From Pseudarthrobacter enclensis (GTDB lineage Bacteria > Actinomycetota > Actinomycetes > Actinomycetales > Micrococcaceae), in contig NZ_KQ758604.1 of the NCBI RefSeq assembly GCF_001457025.1, positions 62,001-126,000 on the forward strand: DNA of 64,000 nucleotides. The letters run 5' to 3'. The notes under the pieces were generated by a model. That model did no database searches, was not told the DNA's origin, and worked only from the letters and a program-made list of their open reading frames with translations. Below, in pieces: positions 25,914 to 34,295 of this stretch (positions are counted from its first letter, which is position 1; each line of letters opens with the position of its first letter). A program made the translations under genes and the position numbers.

Positions 25914-26630
25914 ATGTCCAAATTCACGGTAGAACCGCGCCCAAAATCGTCAGCCAGCCACCGGGCAGGAGCTGACACGCGCAAGAAAACCTCCTTCGGC
26001 AAGCGGGCCGCAGTCCTTGCCGCGTCCGCAGCCCTGCTCGTGGGAGTGGGTGCCGCAGGCCAGGCCACCGACGCCATGTCCCGCGTCGCTGCAACCGGGT
26101 CCGCGTCCCCCTCGGCCTCGGATGCGCAAATGAGCATCGAGAAGAGCGAGATCCGTTCCAACCCGGCTGAGTCGCCGGCACCGGCGGATATCAAGGTCCA
26201 GCCGCAGGAGGCCGCACCCGCGCCGGCTCCCGCACCCGAGCCGGCACCCGCTCCTGCCCCAGCCCCCGCACCGGCTCCAGCACCCGAGCCGGCACCCGAG
26301 CCCGCACCTGCCGTCGCGGTGAACGACCCCGCAGGAGCCCAGGCCTACGCTGCCGGGCAGCTGGCAAACTACGGTTGGGCGCAGGACCAGATGCAGTGCC
26401 TCGTGACGCTCTGGACCAAGGAATCGGACTGGACCACCACCGCCACCAACGCCAGCAGCGGCGCCTACGGCATTGTCCAGTCGCTGCCCGCCGAAAAAAT
26501 GGCGAGCGCCGGGCCTGACTACATGACCAACTACCGCACGCAGATCAACTGGGGCCTGAATTACATCAAGGAGCGCTACCAGTCCCCGTGCGGCGCACTG
26601 AACTTCCACTTGGGCAACAACTGGTACTAA
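25914..26630 (+). CDS. Secreted transglycosylase SLT-like cell-wall hydrolase
   Basis: 238 residues. A long N-terminal signal region (KRAAVLAASAALLVGVGAAG, ending near ATDA) is followed by a spacer and a (Ala-Pro)n/Glu-Pro linker of about 45 residues that probably spans the wall. The C-terminal ~105 residues resemble lysozyme-like SLT/resuscitation proteins: LVTLWTKESDWTTTATN holds the likely catalytic Glu, then SGAYGIVQSLP and NWGLNYIKERY. GAGAGG lies 10 bp before ATG 25914. The c-di-AMP riboswitch in its leader ties its expression to osmotic or wall state. Confidence 0.88.
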   Translation: MSKFTVEPRPKSSASHRAGADTRKKTSFGKRAAVLAASAALLVGVGAAGQATDAMSRVAATGSASPSASDAQMSIEKSEIRSNPAESPAPADIKVQPQEAAPAPAPAPEPAPAPAPAPAPAPAPEPAPEPAPAVAVNDPAGAQAYAAGQLANYGWAQDQMQCLVTLWTKESDWTTTATNASSGAYGIVQSLPAEKMASAGPDYMTNYRTQINWGLNYIKERYQSPCGALNFHLGNNWY

Positions 26631-26651
26631 ACCGCGGTTGAACCCTCACGC

Positions 26652-26688
26652 GGCCGCCGCCGAACCTTACCCAGGTTCGGCGGCGGCC
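26652..26688 (+). terminator. Hairpin terminator after the SLT gene
   Basis: 16-bp perfect stem (26652-26667 with 26673-26688), loop TACCC. The T-run is poor (GTCGTT), so efficiency is uncertain; it may also serve the convergent VOC gene. Confidence 0.65.
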
Positions 26689-26706
26689 GTCGTTAAGCCT
26701 GGGCTG

Positions 26707-27075
26707 CTAGCGGCCGGGGATGTACTGCACGGCCCATCGGTTTCCGTCAGGATCCGCGAAGTATACGAAGTGGCCCCAGTCCTGGACGTCGATGTCGCTG
26801 ACGTCCACGCCGTTGTTCTTCAGGTGGTCATGGGCTGCCTGAATGTCACTGACCACCATCTGCAGGTTGGATCCTGTGCCCGGAGGCGCGTCCGTGAGGC
26901 CTTCGCCGATGCAGATTGAGCACGCAGAACCTGGTGGGGTCAGCTGCACAAAGCGGATGGACTCCGACGGGCGGGCATCGAAGTCGGCATTGAAACCAAC
27001 CTTGTTAACGTAGAAATCCTTGGCGCGGTCCACATCGGACACGGGGACAAAGACGAGCTCAAGTTTCCAGTCCAT
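26707..27075 (-). CDS. VOC (glyoxalase/bleomycin-resistance fold) family protein
   Basis: 122 residues in two beta-alpha-beta-beta-beta modules. Start (KLELVFVPVSDVDRAKDFYV) and end (GHFVYFADPDGNRWAVQYIP) are the standard VOC signatures, with potential metal ligands in the terminal DPDGN segment. ATG 27075 is preferred over GTG 27081 because TAGCCT lies 6 nt upstream, indicating a leaderless message. The substrate cannot be deduced. Confidence 0.87.
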   Translation of the reverse strand: MDWKLELVFVPVSDVDRAKDFYVNKVGFNADFDARPSESIRFVQLTPPGSACSICIGEGLTDAPPGTGSNLQMVVSDIQAAHDHLKNNGVDVSDIDVQDWGHFVYFADPDGNRWAVQYIPGR

Positions 27076-27081
27076 GCGCAC

Positions 27082-27087
27082 AGGCTA
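27082..27087 (-). promoter_or_regulatory. -10 box TAGCCT, leaderless start of the VOC gene
   Basis: Read on the minus strand, TAGCCT is 6 nt before ATG 27075. Confidence 0.45.
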
Positions 27088-27120
27088 CGGCCGGGCGGCC
27101 CTGCGGGGAAGCCTTGAACC

Positions 27121-27756
27121 TCAGCCGGCGATGCCGTACAGGCGGTCTCCCGCATCCCCGAGGCCCGGGACGATGTACGACTTTTCGTTCAGCTTCTCGT
27201 CAATGGAGGCGAGGACGATGTGCACGTTTGCTTCGCCCAGCTCCTCTTCCAGCTTGGCCAGGCCTTCCGGGGCCGCCAGCAGGCAGATGCAGGTGACATC
27301 CGATGCGCCGCGTTTGAACAGGAACTTGATGGCCTCGCGCAGCGTTCCGCCGGTGGCCAGCATGGGGTCCAGCACGAAGACCTGGCGTCCGGTGAGGTCC
27401 TCCGGCAGGCGCTCGGCATAGGTGATGATGTCCAGCGTTTCCTCATCCCGGGCCATGCCCAGGAAGCCAACCTCGGCTGTGGGGACGAGCTTGGTCATAC
27501 CCTCAAGCATTCCCAGGCCGGCGCGCAGGATGGGCACGACCAGCGGAGTGGGTTTGGTGAACGCGGTACCCACGGTGGTGCTCACCGGCGTCTGGATGGT
27601 GACGGGTTCGGTGCGGACCTCGCGGGTGGCCTCGTACGCCAGCAGCGTTACCAGTTCTTCCGTCAGCTGCCGGAACACCGGCGACGGGGTGTTCTTGTCC
27701 CGGAGAACGGTGAGCTTATGGGCGACCAGCGGGTGGTCCACAACGAGAGTGCGCAT
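27121..27756 (-). CDS. upp: Uracil phosphoribosyltransferase
   Basis: 211-residue cytosolic salvage enzyme making UMP from uracil and PRPP. The PRPP loop [14 protein letters not shown] and the uracil-binding C-terminal region ([14 protein letters not shown]) are diagnostic; [13 protein letters not shown] is the other conserved block. Full family length. TAGTTT lies exactly 6 nt before ATG 27756, so a leaderless promoter sits immediately after the PAP2 gene's stop on the same strand. Confidence 0.97.
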   Translation of the reverse strand: MRTLVVDHPLVAHKLTVLRDKNTPSPVFRQLTEELVTLLAYEATREVRTEPVTIQTPVSTTVGTAFTKPTPLVVPILRAGLGMLEGMTKLVPTAEVGFLGMARDEETLDIITYAERLPEDLTGRQVFVLDPMLATGGTLREAIKFLFKRGASDVTCICLLAAPEGLAKLEEELGEANVHIVLASIDEKLNEKSYIVPGLGDAGDRLYGIAG

Positions 27757-27762
27757 TGGTCA

Positions 27763-27768
27763 AAACTA
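27763..27768 (-). promoter_or_regulatory. -10 box TAGTTT, leaderless start of upp
   Basis: Minus-strand TAGTTT followed by 6 nt and ATG, directly abutting the stop codon of the upstream gene. Confidence 0.45.
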
Positions 27769-28749
27769 TCATCCGGGGACGTTGCCGCCGGTGTCCCCGG
27801 TTCGCCGCTCCGGGCCCCGGGAGCTCCCGCCCCGGTGCGCCTCGGCGTCGTGCCCTGCGCTGCTGTGGGCTGCCCTGTGGCGATCAGCGCTGTTGTGCCC
27901 TGCCCTGTCCTGATCAGCGCTGTTGTGCCCTGCCCTGTCCTGATCTGCGCTGTCCTGATCTGCGCCGCGGTGGGTGCCGCCGTCGTGGTGCATGGCATCG
28001 GCGACGACGTCCCGCACCACGGGATGCTCGAATGTGGGCGCCGGACCGGCGTGCTCCCGGCGCCGTATGAGATGGAACATCCTGTGGGCCAGGATGACGA
28101 AGCCCACCCACGCCAGGCCCAGCGTCCAGCCGGCAATGACGTCCGTTAGCCAGTGGTGGCCCAGGAAGACCCTGCTCAAGCCCATGGCAATGATGAAGAC
28201 AGCGCCGGCGGTGATGGCTGTGATGCGGGCACTGAGGACCTGGAACTGCAGGCAGATGATGTACACCAGCACGCCAATCACCACGGTGGTGTTCAAGGTG
28301 TGCCCGCTGGGGAAGGACGGCGAGTCCTCATACGGCGGAACGGCATCAGCATGATCCGGCCGGGTGCGGCCCACCAGCCGCTTCCCCAGGGTGGTCGCCG
28401 TCGTGGAAACAGCGGCTGCACCGCCCACCAGCAGCAGCGGGCGCCATGACCTGCTGAGGAACGTCAGCCACGCGGTCAGGATCGTGGCGAGGATGGGCAT
28501 CCCAATGCCGCCGCCAATGTTGGTGAAGCCCGTGACGAAGGCGTCCACCTCGGGGGTGCGCAGGGATTGCGAGTACTCCAGCGCCGGGATGTCCAGGCTC
28601 GCGAGCCCCTCGTCATCAACAACGTCGGAATACACCTCTGCGCCCGTCAGCGCCATGGCGACCACCAGCGTGCCGCCGATGATCATGGTCAGCCACAGCG
28701 CTGCATAGGGTTTGATCCACTTGTCCACGCGGTCCTTGACGGTACTCAC
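27769..28749 (-). CDS. PAP2-family membrane phosphatase with repetitive C-terminal tail
   Basis: About 326 residues and six membrane helices. The tripartite acid-phosphatase motif is present: KRLVGRTRPDHAD (KX6RP), PSFPSGHTLN (PSGH) and SRVFLGHHWLTDV (SRX5HX3D). These enzymes dephosphorylate lipid phosphates such as undecaprenyl diphosphate or phosphatidate. The cytosolic C-terminal ~80 residues are hydrophilic, with a decapeptide repeat SADQDRAGHN. GTG 28749 has GGGAGG 4 nt upstream; ATG 28764 is the alternative and would add five residues. Divergent from tadA. Confidence 0.88.
   Translation of the reverse strand: MSTVKDRVDKWIKPYAALWLTMIIGGTLVVAMALTGAEVYSDVVDDEGLASLDIPALEYSQSLRTPEVDAFVTGFTNIGGGIGMPILATILTAWLTFLSRSWRPLLLVGGAAAVSTTATTLGKRLVGRTRPDHADAVPPYEDSPSFPSGHTLNTTVVIGVLVYIICLQFQVLSARITAITAGAVFIIAMGLSRVFLGHHWLTDVIAGWTLGLAWVGFVILAHRMFHLIRRREHAGPAPTFEHPVVRDVVADAMHHDGGTHRGADQDSADQDRAGHNSADQDRAGHNSADRHRAAHSSAGHDAEAHRGGSSRGPERRTGDTGGNVPG
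27882..27966. repeat. 30-bp in-frame tandem repeat
   Basis: Units at 27882-27911 and 27912-27941 are identical and are followed by truncated 15-bp copies. They encode the Asp/His-rich decapeptide in the PAP2 protein tail. Confidence 0.85.
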
Positions 28750-28793
28750 GGTGCCTCCCGACATCAGTACGCAGGCTTACTATCCCCCGAAAC

Positions 28794-28799
28794 TATCAT
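28794..28799 (+). promoter_or_regulatory. -10 box TATCAT, leaderless start of tadA
   Basis: TATCAT ends 6 nt before ATG 28806, with no ribosome site. Confidence 0.5.
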
Positions 28800-28805
28800 T
28801 GAGCC

Positions 28806-29306
28806 ATGGTCTCCGCATCGAACAGCCACGACGAGTGGATGGGCCTCGCCCTGGCGGAGGCCCATCGTGCCCTGGATACTGCCGACGTGCCGATCGGCGC
28901 GGTGGTACTTGGACCCGACGGCGCGGTGCTCGGTTCCGGTCGCAACCAGCGGGAGGAACTCGGGGACCCCACCGCCCATGCGGAGGTAGTGGCCATCCGG
29001 CAGGCCGCTGACCGGCTGCGGGAGCTGGCACAGCTCAACGGCGGCAGCGGTGACGGGTGGCGGCTCTCCGACTGCACGCTCGTGGTCACGTTGGAACCGT
29101 GCGCCATGTGTGCCGGGGCAATCGTCCTGGCGCGGATTCCCAAGGTGGTGTTCGGTGCGTGGGACGAGAAAGCCGGCGCCGCAGGTTCGGTGTTCGACAT
29201 CCTCCGCGAACGCCGGCTGAACCATTGGGTGGAAGTGTACGGCGGCGTCCGCGAAGAGGAGTGCGCCGCACTGCTGCGCGGTTTCTTCGCCGCGCACCGG
29301 CCATAG
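28806..29306 (+). CDS. tadA: tRNA-specific adenosine deaminase
   Basis: 166-residue zinc deaminase converting A34 to inosine in tRNA-Arg(ACG). Catalytic zinc ligands and proton shuttle are present: PTAHAEVVAI (His-Ala-Glu) and TLEPCAMCAGAI (PCxxC). The C-terminal helix WVEVYGGVREEECAALLRGFF fits TadA. Its likely tRNA substrate is encoded at 11916-11992 in this window. ATG 28806 follows a TATCAT box at leaderless spacing. Essential housekeeping gene. Confidence 0.95.
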   Translation: MVSASNSHDEWMGLALAEAHRALDTADVPIGAVVLGPDGAVLGSGRNQREELGDPTAHAEVVAIRQAADRLRELAQLNGGSGDGWRLSDCTLVVTLEPCAMCAGAIVLARIPKVVFGAWDEKAGAAGSVFDILRERRLNHWVEVYGGVREEECAALLRGFFAAHRP

Positions 29307-29351
29307 CAGCGGACACGAAACTTGCGTCCCGGCTTTTCCGCGGCGGTCCCG

Positions 29352-30446
29352 TTAGGACGTCACCGCCAGGACGTCGAGGACGGTAGTAGCTGTGATGTCC
29401 CAGCCCGGCAGGCGTTCGCGCGCGTCAAGGGCGCAGGCTTTCCACTCTTCCCGGGTGGCGTGGTCCTCCAGCCAGCGACGAAGGGTGGCGCCGAGCACGC
29501 CGGCGTCCGCTTCGCCGCCGCGGGGCAAATCCAGCGCCGCACCCGGAAGGCGCGTCCCGCCGTCGGCATCCTGCAGCCGCGCAACGCCCAAGGCTTCCAC
29601 AGCCCCGGTCCCCTGCCGGACCACCGCGGGGACGCCGTGTGCCAGCGATTCGATGACCACCATGCCAAACGCCTCTTCGCGGGAGACAAGGAGACTGAGG
29701 TCGGCCCGGCCCCACTCCGCCTCCAGCGCTGCGCCGGTCAGCTCACCGGACAGGTGCACCCGGCCGGCCGGCCCGCTGGTGCTGACGACTTCCCGGACCA
29801 GCCGGGCATACTCCGGATCTGCCTGTTCCGATCCCACCAGCGAGGCCGTCCACTCCAGGTCCTGGATACCGGCGAGGGCGGCCACGGTGAGGAGCTGGTC
29901 CTTGTTGGGCAGCAGGGCCGCGACGGCGAGGAGGTGTGGAGGCGTGGAGCCTTTTGCCGGAGCGGCACGTACGGTGCCGGGCAGGGCGACCCGGGCGTTG
30001 GGAAGCCCGCGCTCCTTGAGGACGGCGGCCGCACTGCTGCTGGTGCAGATGACACCGGACGCCGCACGCAATGCCCTCGCTTCTTTCTGCAACGCTTCCG
30101 GCCCGGAGGTTTCCGGGACGGGCATATGCACCAGGACGAAGGTTTGCCGGCCTGACTTGGTTGCGTATTCGAGCTCGTCCGGGGCGCCGACGGCGACGAG
30201 CCCGTCCACCAGCGCCACATCTGACCGCTGTCCCGGCTCGTGTTCCTGCTCCTGCTCCCAGGCTCCGAGAACTGAACCGAAGCGGCGCCGGTCCTTGGCG
30301 GACGCGTCGGGCCAGCTGCCATCCACGGGGACGGTTTCGACCTGCACGCCCAAGTCCCGGATGCCGTCAGCCACGCGGGCGTTGTAGACGTTGCCGCCCG
30401 AGCTGTGGCGGATATTGGCCGGGACCAGCAGCCGGATCAGGGACAT
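29352..30446 (-). CDS. Glycosyltransferase family 4 protein
   Basis: 364 residues, GT-B fold. The C-terminal nucleotide-sugar domain shows LLAVAALLPNKDQLLTVAAL and the retaining-transferase E-X7-E motif in REEAFGMVVIESLAHGVPAV. The N-terminal half (LVPANIRHSSGGNVYNARVADGI) is the acceptor domain. It follows a pterin-synthase-like gene by 3 bp and a dehydrogenase gene further upstream on the same strand, so the three probably act in one pathway. Sugar donor and acceptor unknown. Confidence 0.88.
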   Translation of the reverse strand: MSLIRLLVPANIRHSSGGNVYNARVADGIRDLGVQVETVPVDGSWPDASAKDRRRFGSVLGAWEQEQEHEPGQRSDVALVDGLVAVGAPDELEYATKSGRQTFVLVHMPVPETSGPEALQKEARALRAASGVICTSSSAAAVLKERGLPNARVALPGTVRAAPAKGSTPPHLLAVAALLPNKDQLLTVAALAGIQDLEWTASLVGSEQADPEYARLVREVVSTSGPAGRVHLSGELTGAALEAEWGRADLSLLVSREEAFGMVVIESLAHGVPAVVRQGTGAVEALGVARLQDADGGTRLPGAALDLPRGGEADAGVLGATLRRWLEDHATREEWKACALDARERLPGWDITATTVLDVLAVTS

Positions 30447-30449
30447 GGA

Positions 30450-30845
30450 TCAGGCGCGCAGGTCCAGCGAGAAGGTGGCCCAGGCGTCGGGGTTCTCGCG
30501 GAGGGTGACGTCGATTCCGTCAAGGTGGCGGCCGTCGTCGTCATTGCTGATCTTGGCCGCCACGGCCTGGGCAATGTACTGGGCCAGGGCCTCGGTGGTG
30601 CTGAGCTTGCCCTCGAAGTCGGGGTGTTCGTCCAGGTTCTTGTAATTCAGCCCGTCAAGGACCTCCTCGATGACGGTTCCGGCGGCGCCGATGTCCAGGA
30701 CGATTGCGTTCTCATTCAAGGCACGACGGCGGAACGCCACCTCGGCGACGAACGTTGCGCCGTGCAGGCCCTGGGCCGGGCCGAACGCCTCGCGCGGCAG
30801 GCTGTGGGCGATCATGAAGTGGCGGCGGACGGTCAGGCTGAACAT
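30450..30845 (-). CDS. 6-pyruvoyl/6-carboxy-tetrahydropterin synthase family protein
   Basis: 131 residues of the T-fold QueD/PTPS family, which converts dihydroneopterin triphosphate to a tetrahydropterin. Zinc-binding histidines are suggested by RRHFMIAHSL and the GLHGATF segment. The C-terminal VTLRENPDAWATFSLDL matches the family's terminal ENP..W motif. There are no queuosine genes (queC, queE, queF) nearby; the neighbours are a glycosyltransferase (3 bp downstream) and a dehydrogenase (82 bp upstream). A role outside queuosine, such as a modified pterin, is therefore plausible but unproven. ATG 30845 gives the canonical N-terminus. Confidence 0.85.
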   Translation of the reverse strand: MFSLTVRRHFMIAHSLPREAFGPAQGLHGATFVAEVAFRRRALNENAIVLDIGAAGTVIEEVLDGLNYKNLDEHPDFEGKLSTTEALAQYIAQAVAAKISNDDDGRHLDGIDVTLRENPDAWATFSLDLRA

Positions 30846-30927
30846 GGGTAACCTCTGGCTCTGTTTAACGGAATGGGTCTGGTGGGGTGAATCGGCGGGT
30901 CGGTGCACGTCAGGTTGGCCGGACGCC

Positions 30928-31950
30928 TCAGGCCGGGTTTTCCGGATGGCGGCCAGAGTCCTGCGGGTATTCGATGACGTGGCAGAGGGCTTCAAGGCTT
31001 CCATCGGACAGCCCCTGGACCACGTCCGGGAGGTCCTCGAACGCTGACTGTCCGGTGAGGAAAGCGTCAAAGACGGAGTCAGCGAGAAGTGAGACGGCCA
31101 GGTCGAGGCGGTCGGCGTTGGTCCGGCGGTGCCGGCGGGACCGGGCCACCATGCCCACTTGGCTTGCCCTGATTGAGAGGCGCCGGGCGTGGAAGTCCTC
31201 CCCCAGCGGGACGGTGACCTTCCGGTCGGCGTACCAGGACATCTCAATGACGTCACCGTCGTCGCCCACAAGCTGGAGGCTGCGTTCGAGGCCTTCCTGG
31301 GATGCGGAGCAGTGGATCACGATGTCGCAGTCGTCAAGGGCGTCCTCGGGGCTCGTGAAGTCGACGCCGATGGTGTCCGCCAGCTTCTTCCGCCCTGGAT
31401 CAATGTCAACGAGTTGTAGGCGTTGAAGCGGGAAGGTGCGCAACAGGGCGGCCACCATCCCGCCCACCAGGCCGGCCCCTACGACGGCGACGCGGTCCCC
31501 CAGTTTCGGTTCGGCCTCCCACAGGGCATTGACGGCCGTTTCCACCGTTCCCGTAAGCACGGCTCGCTGTGACGGGACGCCGTCAGGGATCCGTGTGAGG
31601 GCGGCCACCGGAACGACGTACCGGTCCTGGTGTGGGCTGAGGCAGAAAACGCGCTGCCCCTTCCACTCGTCCGGGCCTTCCTCCACGACGCCGACTGACA
31701 GGTAGCCGAACTTTACCGGGCCGGGAAAATCACCTTCCTGGTGCGGGGCGCGCATCTCATCAGCAACCCGGGGTGGAACCGCGCCCCGGTGGACGACCAT
31801 CTCGGTGCCCCGGCTGATACCGGAGTACAGTGCACGGACCACGGCCTCCCCCGGCTCTGGAGCCGGCAAGTCCTCGGACCGGAGTTCGCCTTGTTCTTTC
31901 GCGGTAGTCCAGTAGGCGGTGGCGCGGTGCGGCATTTCTGAATTAGTCAT
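30928..31950 (-). CDS. Zinc-binding-type alcohol dehydrogenase (MDR superfamily)
   Basis: 340-residue medium-chain dehydrogenase. The GroES-like N-terminal domain contains YSGISRGTEMVVHRGAVPP and FGYLSVGVVEEG. The Rossmann motif is VAVVGAGLVGGMVAALL, with an acidic residue after the second strand (LVDIDPGRK) suggesting NAD. It lacks the four-cysteine structural zinc lobe. A TAGATT box is 10 nt upstream of ATG 31950. It heads a three-gene set with a pterin-synthase-like protein and a GT4. The reaction is not known. Confidence 0.85.
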   Translation of the reverse strand: MTNSEMPHRATAYWTTAKEQGELRSEDLPAPEPGEAVVRALYSGISRGTEMVVHRGAVPPRVADEMRAPHQEGDFPGPVKFGYLSVGVVEEGPDEWKGQRVFCLSPHQDRYVVPVAALTRIPDGVPSQRAVLTGTVETAVNALWEAEPKLGDRVAVVGAGLVGGMVAALLRTFPLQRLQLVDIDPGRKKLADTIGVDFTSPEDALDDCDIVIHCSASQEGLERSLQLVGDDGDVIEMSWYADRKVTVPLGEDFHARRLSIRASQVGMVARSRRHRRTNADRLDLAVSLLADSVFDAFLTGQSAFEDLPDVVQGLSDGSLEALCHVIEYPQDSGRHPENPA

Positions 31951-32145
31951 CTTGCTGTCGAATCTAGCGGGGCGCGCGTTCGGGAGGAAGGTCCGACGGC
32001 GGGTGTCGCCATTTCAGCAGCGGCACGTGTGCGGGTGAAGGGCAACCTGAAGGGTTCTGCTGGGGCTGGTTCAACGTGCTGGCTTCCGACGTCGGAGCGG
32101 AAACCTGGGCAGCAACAGATGTCCTACAGCCTTCAGCCCGGGCGG

Positions 32146-33894
32146 TCATGTGAGCGCGAGATCATGAAGCCAGTGGTCCTTCTGCGGATCAGAGGGCAGC
32201 TCGAAGGGTCCCGCGTAGAAGGCCTCCCAGAGGGGATTATCCGGGGAGACGTCGTCGGGGACAATACGGTTCCCGCAAGCGAATTCTTCGTCCAGCAATT
32301 CGTCATCCGGTGGGTCAGCAAGGAGGTAGTCGGGGCAGACCGCCTCTCCGGCCAGAATCCTCTGTTCCAGGGAGCCTGTCATGTGCAGCGCGTCAGGGAG
32401 TCCGGGTGGCCAGTGTGGTGGTTGTGGGTCGGGGTGTTGGGCTGGGTAGTGGCGGCCTGTGGGCGAGGTCCAGCCGGGTGGTTCAGTTTCGGTGGCGGGT
32501 GTGGGGGTCCAGCCGCTGTTGTGCTTGAGCCGATGGTGCTTGGGGCAGAGTTGTGCCAGGTTGCTCACGCCTGTTGTTCCGGCGTGTTGCCAGGCGGTGA
32601 GGTGGTCCGTCTCGTTGTCCAGGGTGGGGTTGGTGCAGCCGGGGAAGGTGCAGTGTCCGTCGCGCATCCTGATCCAGCGTTTCATTGCTTCGGTGAGTCG
32701 GTAGCTGGTCCGGCCGATCTCGAGCGGTGCACCGTTGCGGGGGTCAACAAGGACCCGGTAGAACGAGCTGGCCCCGTTGGCGACGAGTTTCCGGGCCATG
32801 GCGGCGGGGATGGGCCCGTATCCGTCCAGGTCGGCTGGCTCGTCGGTGCTGCCCAGCAGTGTGAATATCGGGATGGTGACCAGGACGTCGGCCTTGGGGG
32901 CGGGGATCTTGCTGAGGTCAACGGCATAAGGGTCGGTGCCCTGGATGCCTGTGCCGTGCGTGCCGGTGCCGTGCGTGCCGGTGCCGTGGGAGCCGGCTGT
33001 GTTGCCTGGTTGTTGGCCGTCGTCGTGCCGGTCCGGGGCCGCGGTACCGGTGTGGGCGCCGAGCAGGAGCGCTGCGGCGACGTCCGGGCGAAGCTGGCTG
33101 AGGGTGCGGGTCTCGTCGGGTGCCTGGAGGCCGCGGGCGATGGCAGTGGTCTTGTTCCAGATGGCGCAGGCGGTGTCCCCGGGCAGGTGAAGGTTAATCC
33201 ATGCCATCCCGTCGGCGTCCGGCCGGTATTCCATCCGCCGGTCCGCCACACACCTGATGTGCCGTTCCTGGACGGAGGCGGGGTAGGTGCGTTCGCGCCA
33301 GGTCCTGACTTTCCGGCGGAACAGGGACGGGACGAGGTCCCCGGGCTCCGACCCCCGGGCACGGTGGGGTGCGTCCGGGTCGAAGAAATGCGCCACCAAC
33401 GCCGCAGCACCCTCCGGGGCAAGGCAGTCCGCTTCGTCGGCCACGATCACCGCGTGCCGCCAGGACATCGACCCCGCCGCCAGCGCACCCGCGACCGCTG
33501 GCATCGCGCAGACTTTCCGGGACTGGCTGATGAACGCTGCCGCGGCAGCGTCCGGGACAGTGAGGACCCCGGCGACCTCCGCCGTTGTGGACATCTCCAC
33601 GAACGCCCGCTCCGACCCGGTGGCCTCCGGCGGCGTCATCGCTTCCTGGAACTCCGCGAACTCCGCGGCGTCCCGTGACTTCCCTGCGGCGATCTGGGCC
33701 TCCAAGCGGGCCCATACCGCCAGCCGCTCCAACCGAAGCTCCGACTTCCGCTCCAAAACATCGACCGCTTCGCAGTCCACGGCCTGAGGGTCAGCCCGGT
33801 CCAGGCCCTCGTCCGTCAGGAAAAGTGCGCCAAGGGCGGCGACCGAGGTCCGAAGACCCTCCATCGCTGCTGCTCCAACGCCCGAGCTTCCCAT
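32146..33894 (-). CDS. DUF222 protein with C-terminal HNH endonuclease motif
   Basis: 582 residues. The N-terminal DUF222 domain spans about residues 20-300. The HNH nuclease fold lies near residue 460: HCTFPGCTNPTLDNETDHL, then NLAQLCPKHHRLKHN. The family is abundant in Actinobacteria (REP13E12-like proteins), often in many copies. A low-complexity GTGTHGTGTHGTG stretch lies in the middle. ATG 33894 has GAGGA about 8 bp upstream. No intron or intein context is visible. Function unknown; possibly DNA processing or selfish-element remnants. Confidence 0.88.
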   Translation of the reverse strand: MGSSGVGAAAMEGLRTSVAALGALFLTDEGLDRADPQAVDCEAVDVLERKSELRLERLAVWARLEAQIAAGKSRDAAEFAEFQEAMTPPEATGSERAFVEMSTTAEVAGVLTVPDAAAAAFISQSRKVCAMPAVAGALAAGSMSWRHAVIVADEADCLAPEGAAALVAHFFDPDAPHRARGSEPGDLVPSLFRRKVRTWRERTYPASVQERHIRCVADRRMEYRPDADGMAWINLHLPGDTACAIWNKTTAIARGLQAPDETRTLSQLRPDVAAALLLGAHTGTAAPDRHDDGQQPGNTAGSHGTGTHGTGTHGTGIQGTDPYAVDLSKIPAPKADVLVTIPIFTLLGSTDEPADLDGYGPIPAAMARKLVANGASSFYRVLVDPRNGAPLEIGRTSYRLTEAMKRWIRMRDGHCTFPGCTNPTLDNETDHLTAWQHAGTTGVSNLAQLCPKHHRLKHNSGWTPTPATETEPPGWTSPTGRHYPAQHPDPQPPHWPPGLPDALHMTGSLEQRILAGEAVCPDYLLADPPDDELLDEEFACGNRIVPDDVSPDNPLWEAFYAGPFELPSDPQKDHWLHDLALT

Positions 33895-33986
33895 ACAGGC
33901 ATCCTCGCGCGAGGGTCTGACATTCAGAGTGAGCCTCTTTGGACCGTCGAGTACGTCCCTCTCCAAGAGAGTGCCAAGGCGTCGTT

Positions 33987-34016
33987 TTGGGGATGTGCGT
34001 CTTGCTCCGGTACCCT
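33987..34016 (+). promoter_or_regulatory. Promoter of tRNA-Ser(CGA)
   Basis: TTGGGG (33987-33992), 18-bp spacer, TACCCT (34011-34016); predicted start is a few bases before the tRNA. Confidence 0.5.
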
Positions 34017-34025
34017 ATTCAGGTT

Positions 34026-34115
34026 GGTGACGTGTCCGAGCGGCCGAAGGTGCAACACTCGAAATGTTGTTTGGTGTAAAAGCCAACGTGGGTTCAAATC
34101 CCACCGTCACCGCCA
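34026..34115 (+). tRNA. tRNA-Ser (anticodon CGA)
   Basis: Acceptor GGTGACG (34026-34032) pairs with CGTCACC (34105-34111), discriminator G, encoded CCA 34113-34115. Anticodon stem CAACA/TGTTG, loop CTCGAAA with CGA at 34060-34062, long variable arm. Decodes UCG. Confidence 0.95.
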
Positions 34116-34121
34116 ATGCAG

Positions 34122-34170
34122 AAGGCGTCTGGACCGCTGATAAAACAGCGAACCAGGCGCCTTCGCTTTT
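34122..34170 (+). terminator. Terminator after tRNA-Ser(CGA)
   Basis: AAGGCGTCTGG/CCAGGCGCCTT (one G-U pair) with an inner stem CGCTG/CAGCG, followed by TCGCTTTTGT. Confidence 0.75.
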
Positions 34171-34239
34171 GTCCCACATTTCCTCAAGGGACCCTGCAAC
34201 TGGACCTGCGGGTGCCAAGGCCTCCCGCCCGGGGAAGGC

Positions 34240-34278
34240 AAAAGCGCCGGACGCAGGGGATCTCCCCGCGCCCGGCGC
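34240..34278 (-). terminator. Terminator of the gluconokinase-GH3 operon
   Basis: On the minus strand GCGCCGG (34278-34272) pairs with CCGGCGC (34250-34244), with an inner GGGG/CCCC stem, then TTTT. It lies 18 bp past the stop codon. Confidence 0.8.
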
Positions 34279-34295
34279 CCTGAGCCCGGCGGCTG

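Noticed and set aside
30450-30845. Assigning queD and queuosine synthesis
   Set aside because: The family fits, but no other queuosine gene lies nearby; neighbours are a glycosyltransferase and a dehydrogenase.
32146-33894. HNH protein as a homing endonuclease or mobile intron
   Set aside because: It is a stand-alone DUF222 protein with normal neighbours; no intron or intein structure is present.
34026-34115. tRNA-Ser(CGA), tRNA-Ser(GCT) and tRNA-Arg as phage or island attachment sites
   Set aside because: No integrase, no partial tRNA duplicate and no flanking direct repeat were seen near any of the three tRNAs.
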